Notes: generated by a model not told the origin, from the letters alone. Counted from the stretch's first letter, positions 1 through 10,346 are shown. The stretch: DNA of 24,368 nt from Nemertoderma westbladi (GCA_032718475.1 JAUCBJ010003368.1:1-24368); one strand, 5' to 3'. Translations and numbers: made by a program.

Positions 1-213
1 ACTGGACGCAAATCTCATCTTGGCGAATTAATATCCCGCCTCAATGTTAAATTCTCAATTTAGGGAAAGGAGCAGGTTACAGTGGCACATTATTTTAACC
101 AAAACAATAAACTAAGCACAATAGATTAGGTTACATTTTTATTTTTGAGAGAAATCATCTGTTATTTGCGTCGAATTTCCCCTGGAGAGGAATGAATTTT
201 TATTGCGTCCAGT
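1..213. repeat. Small inverted-repeat transposon (MITE-like), copy 1
   Basis: The window opens with ACTGGACGCAA (1-11), and its exact reverse complement TTGCGTCCAGT is at 203-213, so the 213 bp look like a short non-autonomous DNA element with 11-bp terminal inverted repeats. No coding capacity is seen. The reverse complement of its interior resembles 22608-22838 near the other end of the window: shared stretches include a CCTCTCCAG block, AAATAACAG, AAAATAAAA-TGTAACCT, GTTTTGGTTA and TTTAACATTG. The element could begin upstream of base 1, because the window edge coincides with the repeat. Family unknown. Confidence 0.6.
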
Positions 214-214
214 T

Positions 215-239
215 CCCCCCCCCCCCCCCCCCCCCCCCC
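215..239. repeat. Poly-C homopolymer (25 C)
   Basis: An uninterrupted run of 25 C, followed by ACCCACCCCGGGG, directly after the terminal repeat of the element at 1-213. Its length in an assembly is unreliable. Confidence 0.9.
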
Positions 240-377
240 ACCCACCCCGGGGCAATACATTGTAAAATAGACAACAATTAACATTTACGATAAAACAAAT
301 TACAATTAAAACAACAATGTTGGGACGTCACGGGGAGTTTTCAGTTACATTGATCATTCAGTTTCAGCCGCATCGAA

Positions 378-832
378 ATCACTGAATCCGGAGTCCGTTC
401 CGCCAAGGATCTGTCGATATCACTGAATCCGGAGTCCGTTCCACCAAGGATCCGTCGATATCACTGAATCCGGAGTCCGTTCCGCCAAGGATCCGTCGAT
501 ATCACTGAATCCGGAGTCCGTTCCGCCAAGGATCCGTCGATATCACTGAATCCGGAGTCCGTTCCGTCAAGGATCCGTCGATATCACTGAATCCGGAGTC
601 CGTTCCGTCAAGGATCCGTCGATATCACTGAATCCGGAGGTCCGTTCCGCCAAGGATCCGTCGATATCACTGAATCCGGAGTCCGTTCCGCCAAGGATCC
701 GTCGATATCACTGAATCCGGAGTCCGTTCCGCCAAGGATCCATCGATATCACTGAATCCGGAGTCCGTTCCACCAAGGATCCGTCGATATCACTGAATCC
801 GGAGTCCGTTCCACCAAGGATATCCGTCGCTA
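378..832. repeat. 41-bp tandem array, 11 units
   Basis: Eleven units start at 378, 419, 460, 501, 542, 583, 624, 666, 707, 748 and 789. Spacing is exactly 41 bp except for one single-G insertion near 640. Most units hold the palindromes GATATC, TCCGGA and GGATCC; variation is nearly confined to CCGCC/CCACC/CCGTC before AAGGAT. The last unit ends in the variant GGATATCCGTCGCTAGC. The spacing is not a multiple of three and no long frame is open, so it is non-coding. Homogeneity suggests recent expansion. Confidence 0.95.
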
Positions 833-994
833 GCAAAGTGGAATAACTTTCCCGTATCTTGGATCTGGAAAATTAATTTATTTATGTGTTAAAAAAATAT
901 AAGGCTCGGACTACGATTATATTAGACTAAGACTTCATCATCTACAATAAATTATCTACTAGATGTAAACCTAAATAAAAATAAAGGGGGAATT

Positions 995-3900
995 GTTGAG
1001 TGGCTGTCGCTGTGACATAGCGTTGGGTGGCCAGCGTTGGGTGACTGTGACACAGCGTTGGGTGGCCAGCGATGGGTGGCCAGCGTTGGGTGACTGTGAC
1101 ATAGCGTTGGGTGGCTGTGGCATAGCATTGAGTGGCTGTGGCATAGCGTTGATTAGCTGTGACATAGCGTTGGGTGGCTAGCGTTGATTGGCTGTGACAT
1201 AGCGTTGAGTGGCTGTGACATAGCGTTGAGTAACTGTGACGTAGCGTTGAGTGGCTGTGACATAGCTTTGAGTGGCTGTGACAAAGCATTGAGCGGCTGT
1301 GACGCATTGAGCGGCTGTGACATAGCATTGAGCGGCTGTGACATAGCGTTGGGTGGCTGTGGCATAGCATTGAGTGGCTGTGACATAGCGTTGATTGGCT
1401 GTGACATAGCGTTGAGTGGCTGTGACATAGCTTTGAGTGGCTGTGACATAGCTTTGAGTGGCTGTGACAAAGCATTGAGCGGCTGTGACATATCATTGAG
1501 TGGCTGTGACATAGCGTTGATTGGCTGTGACATAGCGTTGGGTGGCTAGCGTTGATTGGCTGTGACATAGCATTGAGCGGCTGTGACATAGCAATGAGCG
1601 GCTGTGACATAGCGTTGGGTGGCTGTGGCATAGCATTGAATGGCTGTGACATAGCGTTGATTGGCTGTGACATAGCGTTGAGTGGCTTGGCTGTGACATA
1701 GCTTTGAGTGGCTGTGACAAAGCATTGAGCGGCTGTGACATATCATTGAGTGGCTGTGACATAGCGTTGATTGGCTGTGACATAGCGTTGAGTGGCTGTG
1801 ACATAGCGTTGAGTAACTGTGACATAGCGTTGAGTGGCTGTGACATAGCTTTAAGTGGCTGTGACAAAGCATTGAGCGGCTGTGACATAGCATTGAGCGG
1901 CTGTGACATAGCGTTGGGTGGCTGTGGCATAGCATTGAGTGGCTGTGACATAGCGTTGATTGGCTGTGACATAGCGTTGAGTGGCTGTGACATAGCTTTG
2001 AGTGGCTGTGACAAAGCATTGAGCGGCTGTGACATATCATTGAGTGGCTGTGGCATAGCGTTGATTGGATGTGACATAGCGTTGGGTGGCTAGCGTTGAT
2101 TGGCTGTGACATAGCGTTGAGTGGCTGTGACATAGCATTGAGCGGCTGTGACATAGCGTCGGGTGGATGTGGCATAGCATTGAGTGGCTGTGACATAGCG
2201 TTGATTGGCTGTGACATAGCGTTGAGTGGCTGTGACATAGCTTTGAGTGGCTGTGACATAGCGTTGGGTGGCTAGCGTTGATTGGCTGTGACATAGCGTT
2301 GGGTGACTGTGACATAGCGTTGGGTGGCTGTGGCATAGCATTGAGTGGCTGTGACATAGCGTTGATTGGCTGTGACATAGCGTTGGGTGGCTAGCGTTGA
2401 TTGGCCGTTGGGTGGCTAGCGTTGATTGGCTGTGACATAGCGTTGAGTGGCTGTGACATAGCGTTGAGTAACTGTGACATAGCGTTGATTGGCTGTGACA
2501 TAGCGTTGGGTGGCTAGCGTTGATTGGCTGTGACATAGCGTTGAGTGGCTGTGACATAGCGTTGAGTAACTGTGACATTGCGTTGAGTGGCTGTGACATA
2601 GCTTTGAGTGGCTGTGACAAAGCATTGAGCGGCTGTGACATAGCATTGAGCGGCTGTGACAGCATTGAGCGGCTGTGACATAGCATTGAGCGGCTGTGAC
2701 ATAGCGTTGGGTGGTTGTGATGTGACATAGCGTTGGGTGGCTGTGGCATAGCGTTGAGCGGCTGTGACATAGCATTGGGCGGCTGTGACATAGCGTTGGG
2801 TGGCTGTGGCATAGCATTGAGTGGCTGTGACATAGCGTTGATTGGCTGTGACATAGCGTTGAGTGGCTGTGACATAGCTTTGAGTGGCTGTGACATAGCG
2901 TTGGGTGGCTAGCGTTGATTGGCTGTGACATAGCGTTGGGTGACTGTGACATAGCGTTGGGTGGCTGTGGCATAGCATTGAGTGGCTGTGACATAGCGTT
3001 GATTGGCTGTGACATAGCGTTGGGTGGCTAGCGTTGATTGGCCGTTGGGTGGCTAGCGTTGATTGGCTGTGACATAGCGTTGAGTGGCTGTGACATAGCG
3101 TTGAGTAACTGTGACATAGCGTTGATTGGCTGTGACATAGCGTTGGGTGGCTAGCGTTGATTGGCTGTGACATAGCGTTGAGTGGCTGTGACATAGCGTT
3201 GAGTAACTGTGACATTGCGTTGAGTGGCTGTGACATAGCTTTGAGTGGCTGTGACAAAGCATTGAGCGGCTGTGACATAGCATTGAGCGGCTGTGACAGC
3301 ATTGAGCGGCTGTGACATAGCATTGAGCGGCTGTGACATAGCGTTGGGTGGTTGTGATGTGACATAGCGTTGGGTGGCTGTGGCATAGCGTTGAGCGGCT
3401 GTGACATAGCATTGGGCGGCTGTGACATAGCGTTGGGTGGCTGTGGCATAGCATTGAGTGGCTGTGACATAGCGTTGATTGGCTGTGACATAGCGTTGGG
3501 TGGCTAGCGTTGATTGGCTGTGACATAGCGTTGAGTGGCTGTGACATAGCGTTGAGTAACTGTGACATAGCGTTGAGTAACTGTGACATAGCGTTGAGTG
3601 GCTGTGACATAGCTTTGAGTGGCTGTGACAAAGCATTGAGCGGATGTAACATAGCATTGAGCGGCTGTGACATAGCGTTGGGTGGCTGTGACAATACGTT
3701 GAGTGGCTGTGACATAGCGTTGAGTGTCTGTGACATAGCTTTGAGTGGCTGTGACATAGCGTTGAGTGGCTGTGACATAGCGTTGGGTGGCTGTGGCATA
3801 GCATTGCGTGGTTGTGACATAGCGTTGAGTGGCTGTGACATGGCATTGAGCGCCTGTGAGATAGCGTTGAGTGGCTGTGGCTGTGACATAGCGTTGGGTG

Positions 3901-4265
3901 GCTGTGGCATAGCGTTGAGTGGGTATGACATAGCATTGAGCAGCTGTGACATAGCATTGAGCGGCTGTGACATAGCATTGAGTGGTTGTGACATTGCATT
4001 GAGTGGCTGTGACATGGCATTGAGCGCCTGTGAGATAGTGTTGAGTGGCTGTGACATAGCGTTGAGTGTCTGTGACATAGCTTTGAGTGGCTGTGACATA
4101 GCATTGAGCGGCTGTGACATAGCATTGAGCGGCTGTGACATAGCATTGAGTGGTTGTGACATTGCATTGAGTGGCTGTGACATGGCATTGAGCGCCTGTG
4201 AGATAGCGTTGAGTGGCTGTGACATAGCATTGAGTGGTTGTAACATAGCTTTGAGTGGCTGTGAC
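995..4265. repeat. 21-bp minisatellite, about 155 units
   Basis: The core TGACATAGCGTTGAGTGG repeats with 21-bp spacing for about 3.27 kb. Common variants are TAGCATTGAGC, TAGCTTTGAG, ACAAAGCATTG, GTGGCATAGC and a shortened GGTGGCTAGCGTTGATTG unit. Because 21 is a multiple of three and the unit lacks stops in several frames, long heptapeptide ORFs (such as MSQPLNA or GCDIALS) are open on both strands. No frame spans the array, the frames slip at every short unit, and no signal peptide or unique flanking domain is attached, so I treat it as a non-coding satellite. Higher-order copies lie at about 2180-2816 and 2817-3453 (offset 637 bp). It ends abruptly at about 4265. Confidence 0.95.
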
Positions 4266-6770
4266 TTCTGTCTCGCCCAACTTCTGTCTCTGCTTCCAAA
4301 AGTATAAAAAAGCGTCTCGATATATAAAACATCGAGACTGGAAAATATTTCGAGAAAATATCGCCATGGGATATATAGTGGTAGCTTGGTGAAAGGGTTT
4401 GGTTAGGTAAGTCTAGAGTTTAGTGTTGTCTTAGAATAGGGTTAGGTTGTAGATAGAGGGAGAGGCGGTATCACAACTCACCTCTGAGTATCAATGATCA
4501 ACGTATTGTTAGTTGTCTGGGTAATCAGTGTGAGTATCGTATTGGAAACATGATTGGATTCATTGTCGCTCATATATTCCACCTAAAATGATAATAATAT
4601 ATATACATATAGCATTGGAGCAATTAGATCAACGTGCACAAGTCACCACAACCCATCACAGACTGTTTCACATTACCACTGCACTGGGGACTGGTTTATA
4701 AAGAGGAAATGAGTAAAAAATAAAGCAAACATTTACTTACCTACCATAGATAGCCAGAGTAAGGCATGTTTTATTTTAAATTACAGTTTAAGCATATGCA
4801 CGATCTGACGATTTATAAACGGCCCAAAGTACCAAGTGGGCCTAACCTAACAGCAAGGCCTAGTACAGTAGTAGTAAGTAAAATAATAACCTCATCGCCA
4901 GAATCTGATGCGTATCTTTAGCTGGCTGCCTGGGACCGCATGCTGGCATGTGTAATTTACTTCCGACCGCCGGCGCTTTTTCCCTCTATTTGATCCAAAT
5001 AGATTACAGGATTAGGATTTTAATCACTTGAATCACTGAAATAACGATGTGTAAGAAGCCTATTCAAGTTCAATACAAACCTGTTAAGTGAAGAACCTTC
5101 GCATTAAATGTGGGCCAACTTGACAGTTGACAGAAGATCTGGATTCGAAAATTCTTTCCAACGTACCGCTGTACCGGTAGTAGGCCGGCATTTCGAGGAG
5201 GCCATAATATTTTTCCAGTCAGCCAGTCTGCCAGTGCAGCCCTTGCCGCTTGCCTGTTGTTTCGACCAACCAGCGCCAGGAAGACAGAGCCCAATCTAAA
5301 CTGTCGTCGTCATCGAATTACTGGCACTGCACTGCCTGACTGCATTACATACAGACATATTACTGTATTCTGGTATTACAATACAATTAGGCTAGGCTGC
5401 TAGGCCTATATAATGTACATAAATAATATATAATGTATATGACATATATTACAGTATTATGTATTATATATGTTATGTAGGCCTATATAACATATAATGT
5501 ATAATATAAAAAGATTTATCAGTTTATATGACAGTCAGGCAGTATGAAGCTTTATTAAAAATAACTTAAACAGTTAATATAGGCATACGGCACGGCAGTA
5601 AACAAACATATGGCAGTATCAGAGTATGGTCAACCCTATTGCAGCACTTAAACCAGTCAGCCAGTAAACAGCTGGCCTACACACTGCCTACCTGCAGCAC
5701 TACTGTCAAGCTCTCAGAATGTGGCTGAGTGGGTGCTGGTAGGCTGGGGCAGGCAGTGGAGTGTCTACTGACTGACTGATGTACTGCAGTACTGCATGCA
5801 CTGCTGCATGATTTATAGGCCTATAAACGAATTTGGCGGTAAATTTTAGGCGGTTTATTCAAACAGCCTTAAGACATATTGGCAATGATGTGCAGGACGT
5901 TTGTTCAACACGACAAAGTAGCATTTAACAAACAGCTGGAATAAACATGTATGATTTATGTTACACAATAACGTGTAAAACAAATGTTAAATAATTACAT
6001 GATAAAACATGTTACATTTAGGTATCATAAAAACGTGATCAACAAATGTTTGATTATAACATGATTGGATATTATGTTATTTAGATGTTAAAATAACATG
6101 TTGATTAAAACAAGTTTAGAAAAAAAACATGTCAACATGATTCAAGCATATAAACAAACGTTTGGTATAATAGCGTGTAGCGTGTCTGGTTAGCAGGGGA
6201 ATAGTTAGTACACAACACTCGTCGTCCCCTTTGTTACAAGCCTCGCTGCGCTCGTCCTTTATTTCTTGACACCAAAATTTATTATGTTACTAATAATTTC
6301 GATTTTGTACTAAATTTCATACAAATCCTTTGATAACAATGTCTATAACAGTATAAAGCAATACCAAACCAATGGACTTCGCTAGCGAAGTCGGATGAAG
6401 GGGTGTGCCAGTCCTGTAGTATAGTAGTCCTTGGCGTAGGCCTATATCTGCTGATCTGTATATCAATAATCAGTATACTATACAAGCAGACAGGTATATC
6501 AGTAGCCTATATCAGTACGCAGTACAGCAGTATACTGGTATCAGGGTATATCAGTAGGCCTATACAGCAGTATAGCGACTGACTGGCTGGTGTCGTTCAG
6601 TCGTTTGTCGCACTGTCTGACTGTTGTTCGTACCCGTAAGCCTACCGACCGGTAGTATTAACGCTGTAACTCAGTAACTGTTAAAAGTCTAGCCGATATT
6701 ACTGTATTACCGGTACTGAAACTGAGTTAGGCTAGGCCTAACACTCGCCTCTCTGCCTCTTGACGCTATA
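4266..6770. other. Gene-free stretch upstream of SUCLA2
   Basis: I see no convincing exon in these 2.5 kb. It holds an 8-bp hairpin (GTCTCGAT 4314-4321 with ATCGAGAC 4331-4338), a moderately CpG-rich patch at about 4920-5300, TATATA-rich DNA at 5400-5515, CAGTACTGCAGTACTG-type palindromes near 5780-5810, and many AGGCCTA motifs. A 74-codon minus-strand ORF (5294 to 5070) has a potential internal donor (GTACGT), but I recognise no family and do not call it. Confidence 0.6.
5897..6161. repeat. Possible small inverted-repeat element
   Basis: ACGTTTGTT (5897-5905) is the reverse complement of AACAAACGT (6153-6161). The AT-rich interior is packed with ACATGTT/AACATGT/ACAAATGTT variants in both orientations, a texture typical of subterminal repeats in small DNA transposons. 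The 9-bp match alone is weak and no target duplication was found. Confidence 0.25.
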
Positions 6771-6910
6771 TTCAATAGTCCTGTAGGCCTAGTCTATTAT
6801 TATCTCCTCTCATCATATCACCAATTGGGCCGTGGGCGCAGTCGGCACGGCAGCTGTGCGTAGAGAGGAGAGCGCGTTCAAACAAGAACGGAACTGAAGA
6901 TTGGTAGACG
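6771..6910 (+). promoter_or_regulatory. SUCLA2: Likely 5' UTR and promoter of SUCLA2
   Basis: This stretch before the proposed start codon is more GC- and CpG-rich than its surroundings (GGGCCGTGGGCGCAGTCGG, GAGAGCGCG). It has CCAAT at 6823-6827 and no TATA box close to the start, consistent with a housekeeping mitochondrial gene. An in-frame TAG two codons upstream of ATG 6911 limits the coding sequence. The transcription start cannot be fixed from sequence. Confidence 0.4.
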
Positions 6911-6955
6911 ATGTTGCGCGGATGTCTAATTAGTTCAGTGCGCCGAAACGCAAAG
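6911..6955 (+). CDS. SUCLA2: SUCLA2-like exon 1: mitochondrial presequence
   Basis: Fifteen codons, MLRGCLISSVRRNAK, start at an ATG with A at -3 and an in-frame TAG two codons upstream. They end AAG|GTTAGG, a phase-0 donor that matches the phase-0 acceptor of exon 2. The peptide is basic with no acidic residue and continues in exon 2 to ...HQIRC before LSLHEY, the place where mature succinyl-CoA ligase beta subunits begin (human SUCLA2 has RNLSLHEY), so it fits a matrix-targeting presequence. The exon is too short for similarity to prove it: the call rests on phase, composition, start context and position. The donor GT is at 6956-6957, and a transposon terminal repeat begins immediately after it. 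Confidence 0.6.
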
Positions 6956-7159
6956 GTTAGGGTAAACTGGGGTAATTTGGGACATGGGGGAATTTGGGAC
7001 AGGCTGGGGTAATTTGGGACAAGTCTTTTCTTAACTGTAAGTGCAGTGGGGTTTGGTTTAAAATATAGGCCTACACTTATCTTCATACTTTCTCTAGCTC
7101 TTTTAAATGCTGTAGGGCTGTCGGGTAGATTAGCCGTCACAGGTAAGTCGCAAGTGTAA

Positions 7160-8340
7160 GGTGTTCGCTTTCAAATATTTCGCCCTCTAGCAGCAGACTG
7201 GAGAACTGCAGCAGCAGCAGATTAATCACCTTCCTCAAAATGACACAGCATGTAGTCGTGGTCAGGTACTTATATTCCAAGACTCAGCTTAAACAGATTA
7301 AGATGAAGAAAATGTAGACATGAGTAAGCGGAAGATCACTTTCATACATTTTGCCCTCTAGGAGCAGACTGGAGAACAGAACTGCAGACCAATTACCGAC
7401 CCCACCAAGACTGCAAGACACACTACTGACGCAGGATGTATTCTAAAGAGAGCACATACTGATACATACAGACAGACAGACAACATATTTGACAAGTTTC
7501 AGCTAGGACGGATCATAAATAATGGAATGAGTCAAGGATGTCACTTTCAGACATTTTTGCCCTCTAGCGGCAGGCTGGAGAACAGATGACCGATAACCTT
7601 CTTTCCAAAGATTCAGCATGTGGTATAGCTGTATAGTAGGGCCTATCGAGTACGGTAGCATAAGGTAATCGAATTAGAATCACGGAAATAGGAGAAGGTT
7701 TTCCAGTTTTCACTTTCAGACATTTCGCCCTCTAGGAGCAGACTGGAGAACTGCAGATGAATCACCTTCCTCAAAAAGACACATCATGTAGTCGTGATCT
7801 GGTACTATACTGCTATATTCCAAGACTCAACTTAAACGGATTAAGATCAAGTAAATGGCAAAATGGGTACAGGGGAAGTGGAAGGTTATCACTTTCATAC
7901 ATTTTGCCCTCTAGTGCTCTAGTGGTAGACCGAAGAAATGCAGACCACTTACCGACCCCTCCAAGACACAGCAGCAGCAGCACATTGATGCAGGATGTAT
8001 TCTGGCTGAGCACATACTGGCATAAACAGATAAAGACAGACAGACATACAATATATTTTTGACAAGTTTCAGCTTGAACGGATCATAAATAACGGAATGA
8101 GCCAATGATTTGACTTTCAGATATTCGGCCCTCTAGCGGCAGACTAAAGAACTGCATGCAGATTAGCCCCCTTTGAATGACACATGACAGCTATGAACTA
8201 ATGATCGGTCTAATACAAGTATGACAAGTTTCAGCATTGTCTTTTGGTCGGATTAAATGCAGAGAGATGGCAGACAGGCAGATGGGAGGACATTTATTAA
8301 TGTTTGACATGTGGCCCTCTAGCGGGAGACTGTTGTACTG
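7160..8340. repeat. Seven diverged GCCCTCTAG repeats in an A-B-C, A'-B'-C' order
   Basis: A block reading like CACTTTCAGACATTT, GCCCTCTAG, then CAGACTGGAGAAC occurs with GCCCTCTA at 7182, 7353, 7559, 7727, 7906, 8128 and, shortened, 8314. Sequences between blocks pair as a trimer. A (after 7182) and A' (after 7727) share CATGTAGTCGTG and TATTCCAAGACTCA. B (after 7353) and B' (after 7906) share GCAGGATGTATTCT and ACGGATCATAAATAA. C and C' are weaker. The higher-order unit is therefore about 545-590 bp, duplicated once, with a partial seventh block. It lies wholly inside the transposon at 6958-8691. Confidence 0.8.
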
Positions 8341-8473
8341 ATGGTGTCGAATAGTCTCTAAAATCCCAACTTAAGAGTCTTATTGATGCATTGTACAATT
8401 TCTCAACAAAGTTTGTGTCAATTACAATGGGCTACTACTGTTCGATTTATGTTATGTCCCAAATTCCCCCAAC

Positions 8474-8510
8474 TGTCCCAAATTACCCCATGCTGGGGTA
8501 ATTTGGGACA
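8474..8510. repeat. Perfect 17-bp hairpin inside the transposon
   Basis: TGTCCCAAATTACCCCA (8474-8490), a 3-nt loop TGC, and TGGGGTAATTTGGGACA (8494-8510). Both arms are copies of the element's own subterminal sequence. The right arm together with the right end also delimits a 198-bp piece (8494-8691) with inverted repeats of the same sequence, so a small element may be nested or fused here. Confidence 0.85.
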
Positions 8511-8691
8511 TTGATGAATATTAATTAAAAAAAGGTAATTAATTATTTGAAAATAAAATTTAAGTAATTAGTTTGATAGAATGGGTACATGGTGCATACT
8601 TGATAAGGTCGGATAATCAAAAAAATGTTTTTAAGATTCTGAAAAAAGCTTTAAAGGACGATTTTGTCCCAAATTACCCCAGTTTACCCTA

Positions 8692-10239
8692 GTCGACTGC
8701 AGGACTCATGTGTCATGACAGCATGATGCGTGTGAGGGGGTCGGCAATAAGTTCATACGTTGGTGGACACACTCAGAAACTATAGGCCTATCGCTTCATA
8801 TTTTATTATAGAATTTAGCAACAAAAAAGTACAACTTTAAGAATATTACGATTACGTTACATGTGAAAAACCGTAGAACATTTTTTTCAATATTCTCTCG
8901 AACCTTTATTAACCGCACCGGCGCTCGGTAAATACAGAAATAAAATACCTCGAGATTAGTGAAAAAAGTTTTACTTTTTTCCCATTTAATAAATAATTAT
9001 TATTACATCCCATTTTCATAATAGCTAATATTAGATAATTTGAGTGCTATGATATTATATATTAATGACTAGACATTTATTTTTTTAATTACATTTTGAA
9101 CGACATATATTATTTTTAAATAATTTTTATTGTTTTATAATTATTATGATTAGGCCTATATGCTCCGTGTGAGGGGAGCCTAAGGTTTTTTTTGTCAAAA
9201 TGTAAATTTTGGTCAATTCTTCTCTGCATGTCTGCAGCATGGAAGCGTCCTGGCCAGACAAACCGGTATCTAATAACACGCGCCACATCACACGGATTCC
9301 AACACACACTATAATCATGTACAAATCAAGATTTCTTTCATTCCCTACAATCAGACAATCCCCATTGCAGTGCAAATTCTGCAACACATCCTGCGACTAG
9401 GCCTACCGATTATACGTCCTTCTCTGCAACCACTTTTACTAGTTCTCTAGATCAATCTAATACGTAACTGTTACGTATTAGATTGATCTAATTCTAATAC
9501 GTAATAATAGTTTCATTTTTTACTGAGAAGTTGTTATCTGGTACTTATGGTATGGTACTTATAACTGATATTGGTGATTTTTGTTGAACTCATAGTCATG
9601 TGTATATCATAGTCGATAAGTCGATTTTTGTTGGATTGACGGATTTTATTTTTTTATACAATTCCACACATTAAGACATGCTCTATCAGTTGGTAAGTTG
9701 GTACACTTTAACCAATATGAAGTGATGACTATTGCGTGGTAAAGAGAAACCCTATATCCCAGCGGACAATATTTTACTGCAGAAAGACCCTATGGTAAGT
9801 TTTAAGAACCAATGGGAAGTAACGATTAGTGTATAGTAAAGTAAAATATACCTCTCTCTCTACCCCATATATCTCTCTAAATCTTATATAGCATAGGTTC
9901 TCCTGAAAAATTGTAATTTTGACTTAAGGCCTTATGACACTTAAGCTATGATATATGGTATACTGCTATATAGCCGTACATGCATACAAGTTTGTTATAT
10001 TTCTACTGGACCCTATATATTATAGACTATGGTATATTAAAGATATCATATCATATATCATCAGCTCTAGATACAATATAGTGACATTATAACCCCACAC
10101 CCCTCCCCCCACACCCAATCCCTGAAAAAATGGGCAATTTTACAATTCTTTTTTTACAAATTTAATTAGTGTAGTGATAAATAATATACCTATTTTTACT
10201 CCGAAGGGGATGTAAATACGAAATTGTTATTTATTTTAG
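8692..10239 (+). other. Remainder of SUCLA2 intron 1
   Basis: AT-rich intronic DNA with no recognised exon. It contains AT-only runs near 8990-9130, a 43-bp palindrome at 9448-9490 and a pyrimidine-rich patch near 10090-10125. It closes with TTATTTATTTTAG, a good polypyrimidine tract and acceptor for exon 2. Short ORFs around 9116-9400 on both strands overlap one another and resemble nothing I know. Confidence 0.6.
9448..9490. repeat. 43-bp perfect palindrome with 1-nt centre
   Basis: The 21-bp arm at 9448-9468 (starting TAGATCAATCTAATACG) is exactly reverse-complemented at 9470-9490 around a single T at 9469. A third partial copy, TTCTAATACGTAAT, follows in direct orientation to the right arm's neighbour. 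It sits in SUCLA2 intron 1. Confidence 0.95.
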
Positions 10240-10346
10240 GCTTTTCGGCCATTGGATAAACTGAACAAACATCAAATCCGTTGTCTGTCTCTCCACGAAT
10301 ATATTGGGATTGATTTGCTGAAGAAGGAGGGCGTCCCTGTACCGAG
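10240..10346 (+). CDS. SUCLA2: SUCLA2-like exon 2: end of presequence and start of the mature subunit
   Basis: Acceptor TTATTTTAG ends at 10239; donor GTAGGT starts at 10347. The 107 bases give 35 codons plus AG. The reading AFRPLDKLNKHQIRC then LSLHEYIGIDLLKKEGVPVP aligns with human SUCLA2 LSLHEYLSMELLQEAGVSVP, which identifies the exon. The last codon is split: AG here plus G from exon 3 makes Arg, giving VPVPR-G where human has VSVPK-G. In-frame TAG bases directly before the acceptor show that the frame really begins here. The last 17 bases of the exon are repeated about 62 times in the following intron. Confidence 0.9.

Larger units (their letters stand above)
6958..8691. mobile_element. 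Non-autonomous DNA transposon, 27-bp perfect TIRs, in SUCLA2 intron 1
   Basis: The first 27 bases (beginning TAGGGTAAACTGGGGTAATT) are matched perfectly by the reverse complement at 8665-8691. The outermost TA on each side can be read as a TA target-site duplication. Subterminal copies of GGGGTAATTTGGGACA occur three times at the left (6971-7020, one variant) and again near 8455-8510. No transposase ORF is present; the interior is made of diverged tandem repeats (7160-8340). Superfamily unassigned; TA targeting would fit Tc1/mariner-like or related elements, but the termini are not ones I can name. The left end abuts the exon 1 donor GT. Confidence 0.8.

Noticed and set aside
378-832. CRISPR-like array
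   Set aside because: Units are contiguous 41-bp tandem repeats without unique spacers, in a eukaryotic genome.
942-4367. Many long ORFs on both strands encoding heptapeptide repeats (MSQPLNA, GCDIALS, HSTLCHS)
   Set aside because: They arise because the 21-bp satellite is a multiple of three without stops in several frames; frames slip repeatedly and there is no unique protein domain.
5070-5294. 74-codon minus-strand ORF with a basic, presequence-like start
   Set aside because: No homology recognised, an overlapping plus-strand ORF of similar length, and the SUCLA2 presequence is better placed at 6911 on the plus strand.
6375-6392. 18-bp perfect palindrome GACTTCGCTAGCGAAGTC upstream of SUCLA2
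   Set aside because: Real, but isolated; no partner copies or known factor, so not scored as a finding.
8735-8800. Possible mariner terminal repeat (CGGCAATAAGTTCATACG)
   Set aside because: Only a loose resemblance to mariner ends, with no matching inverted partner seen.
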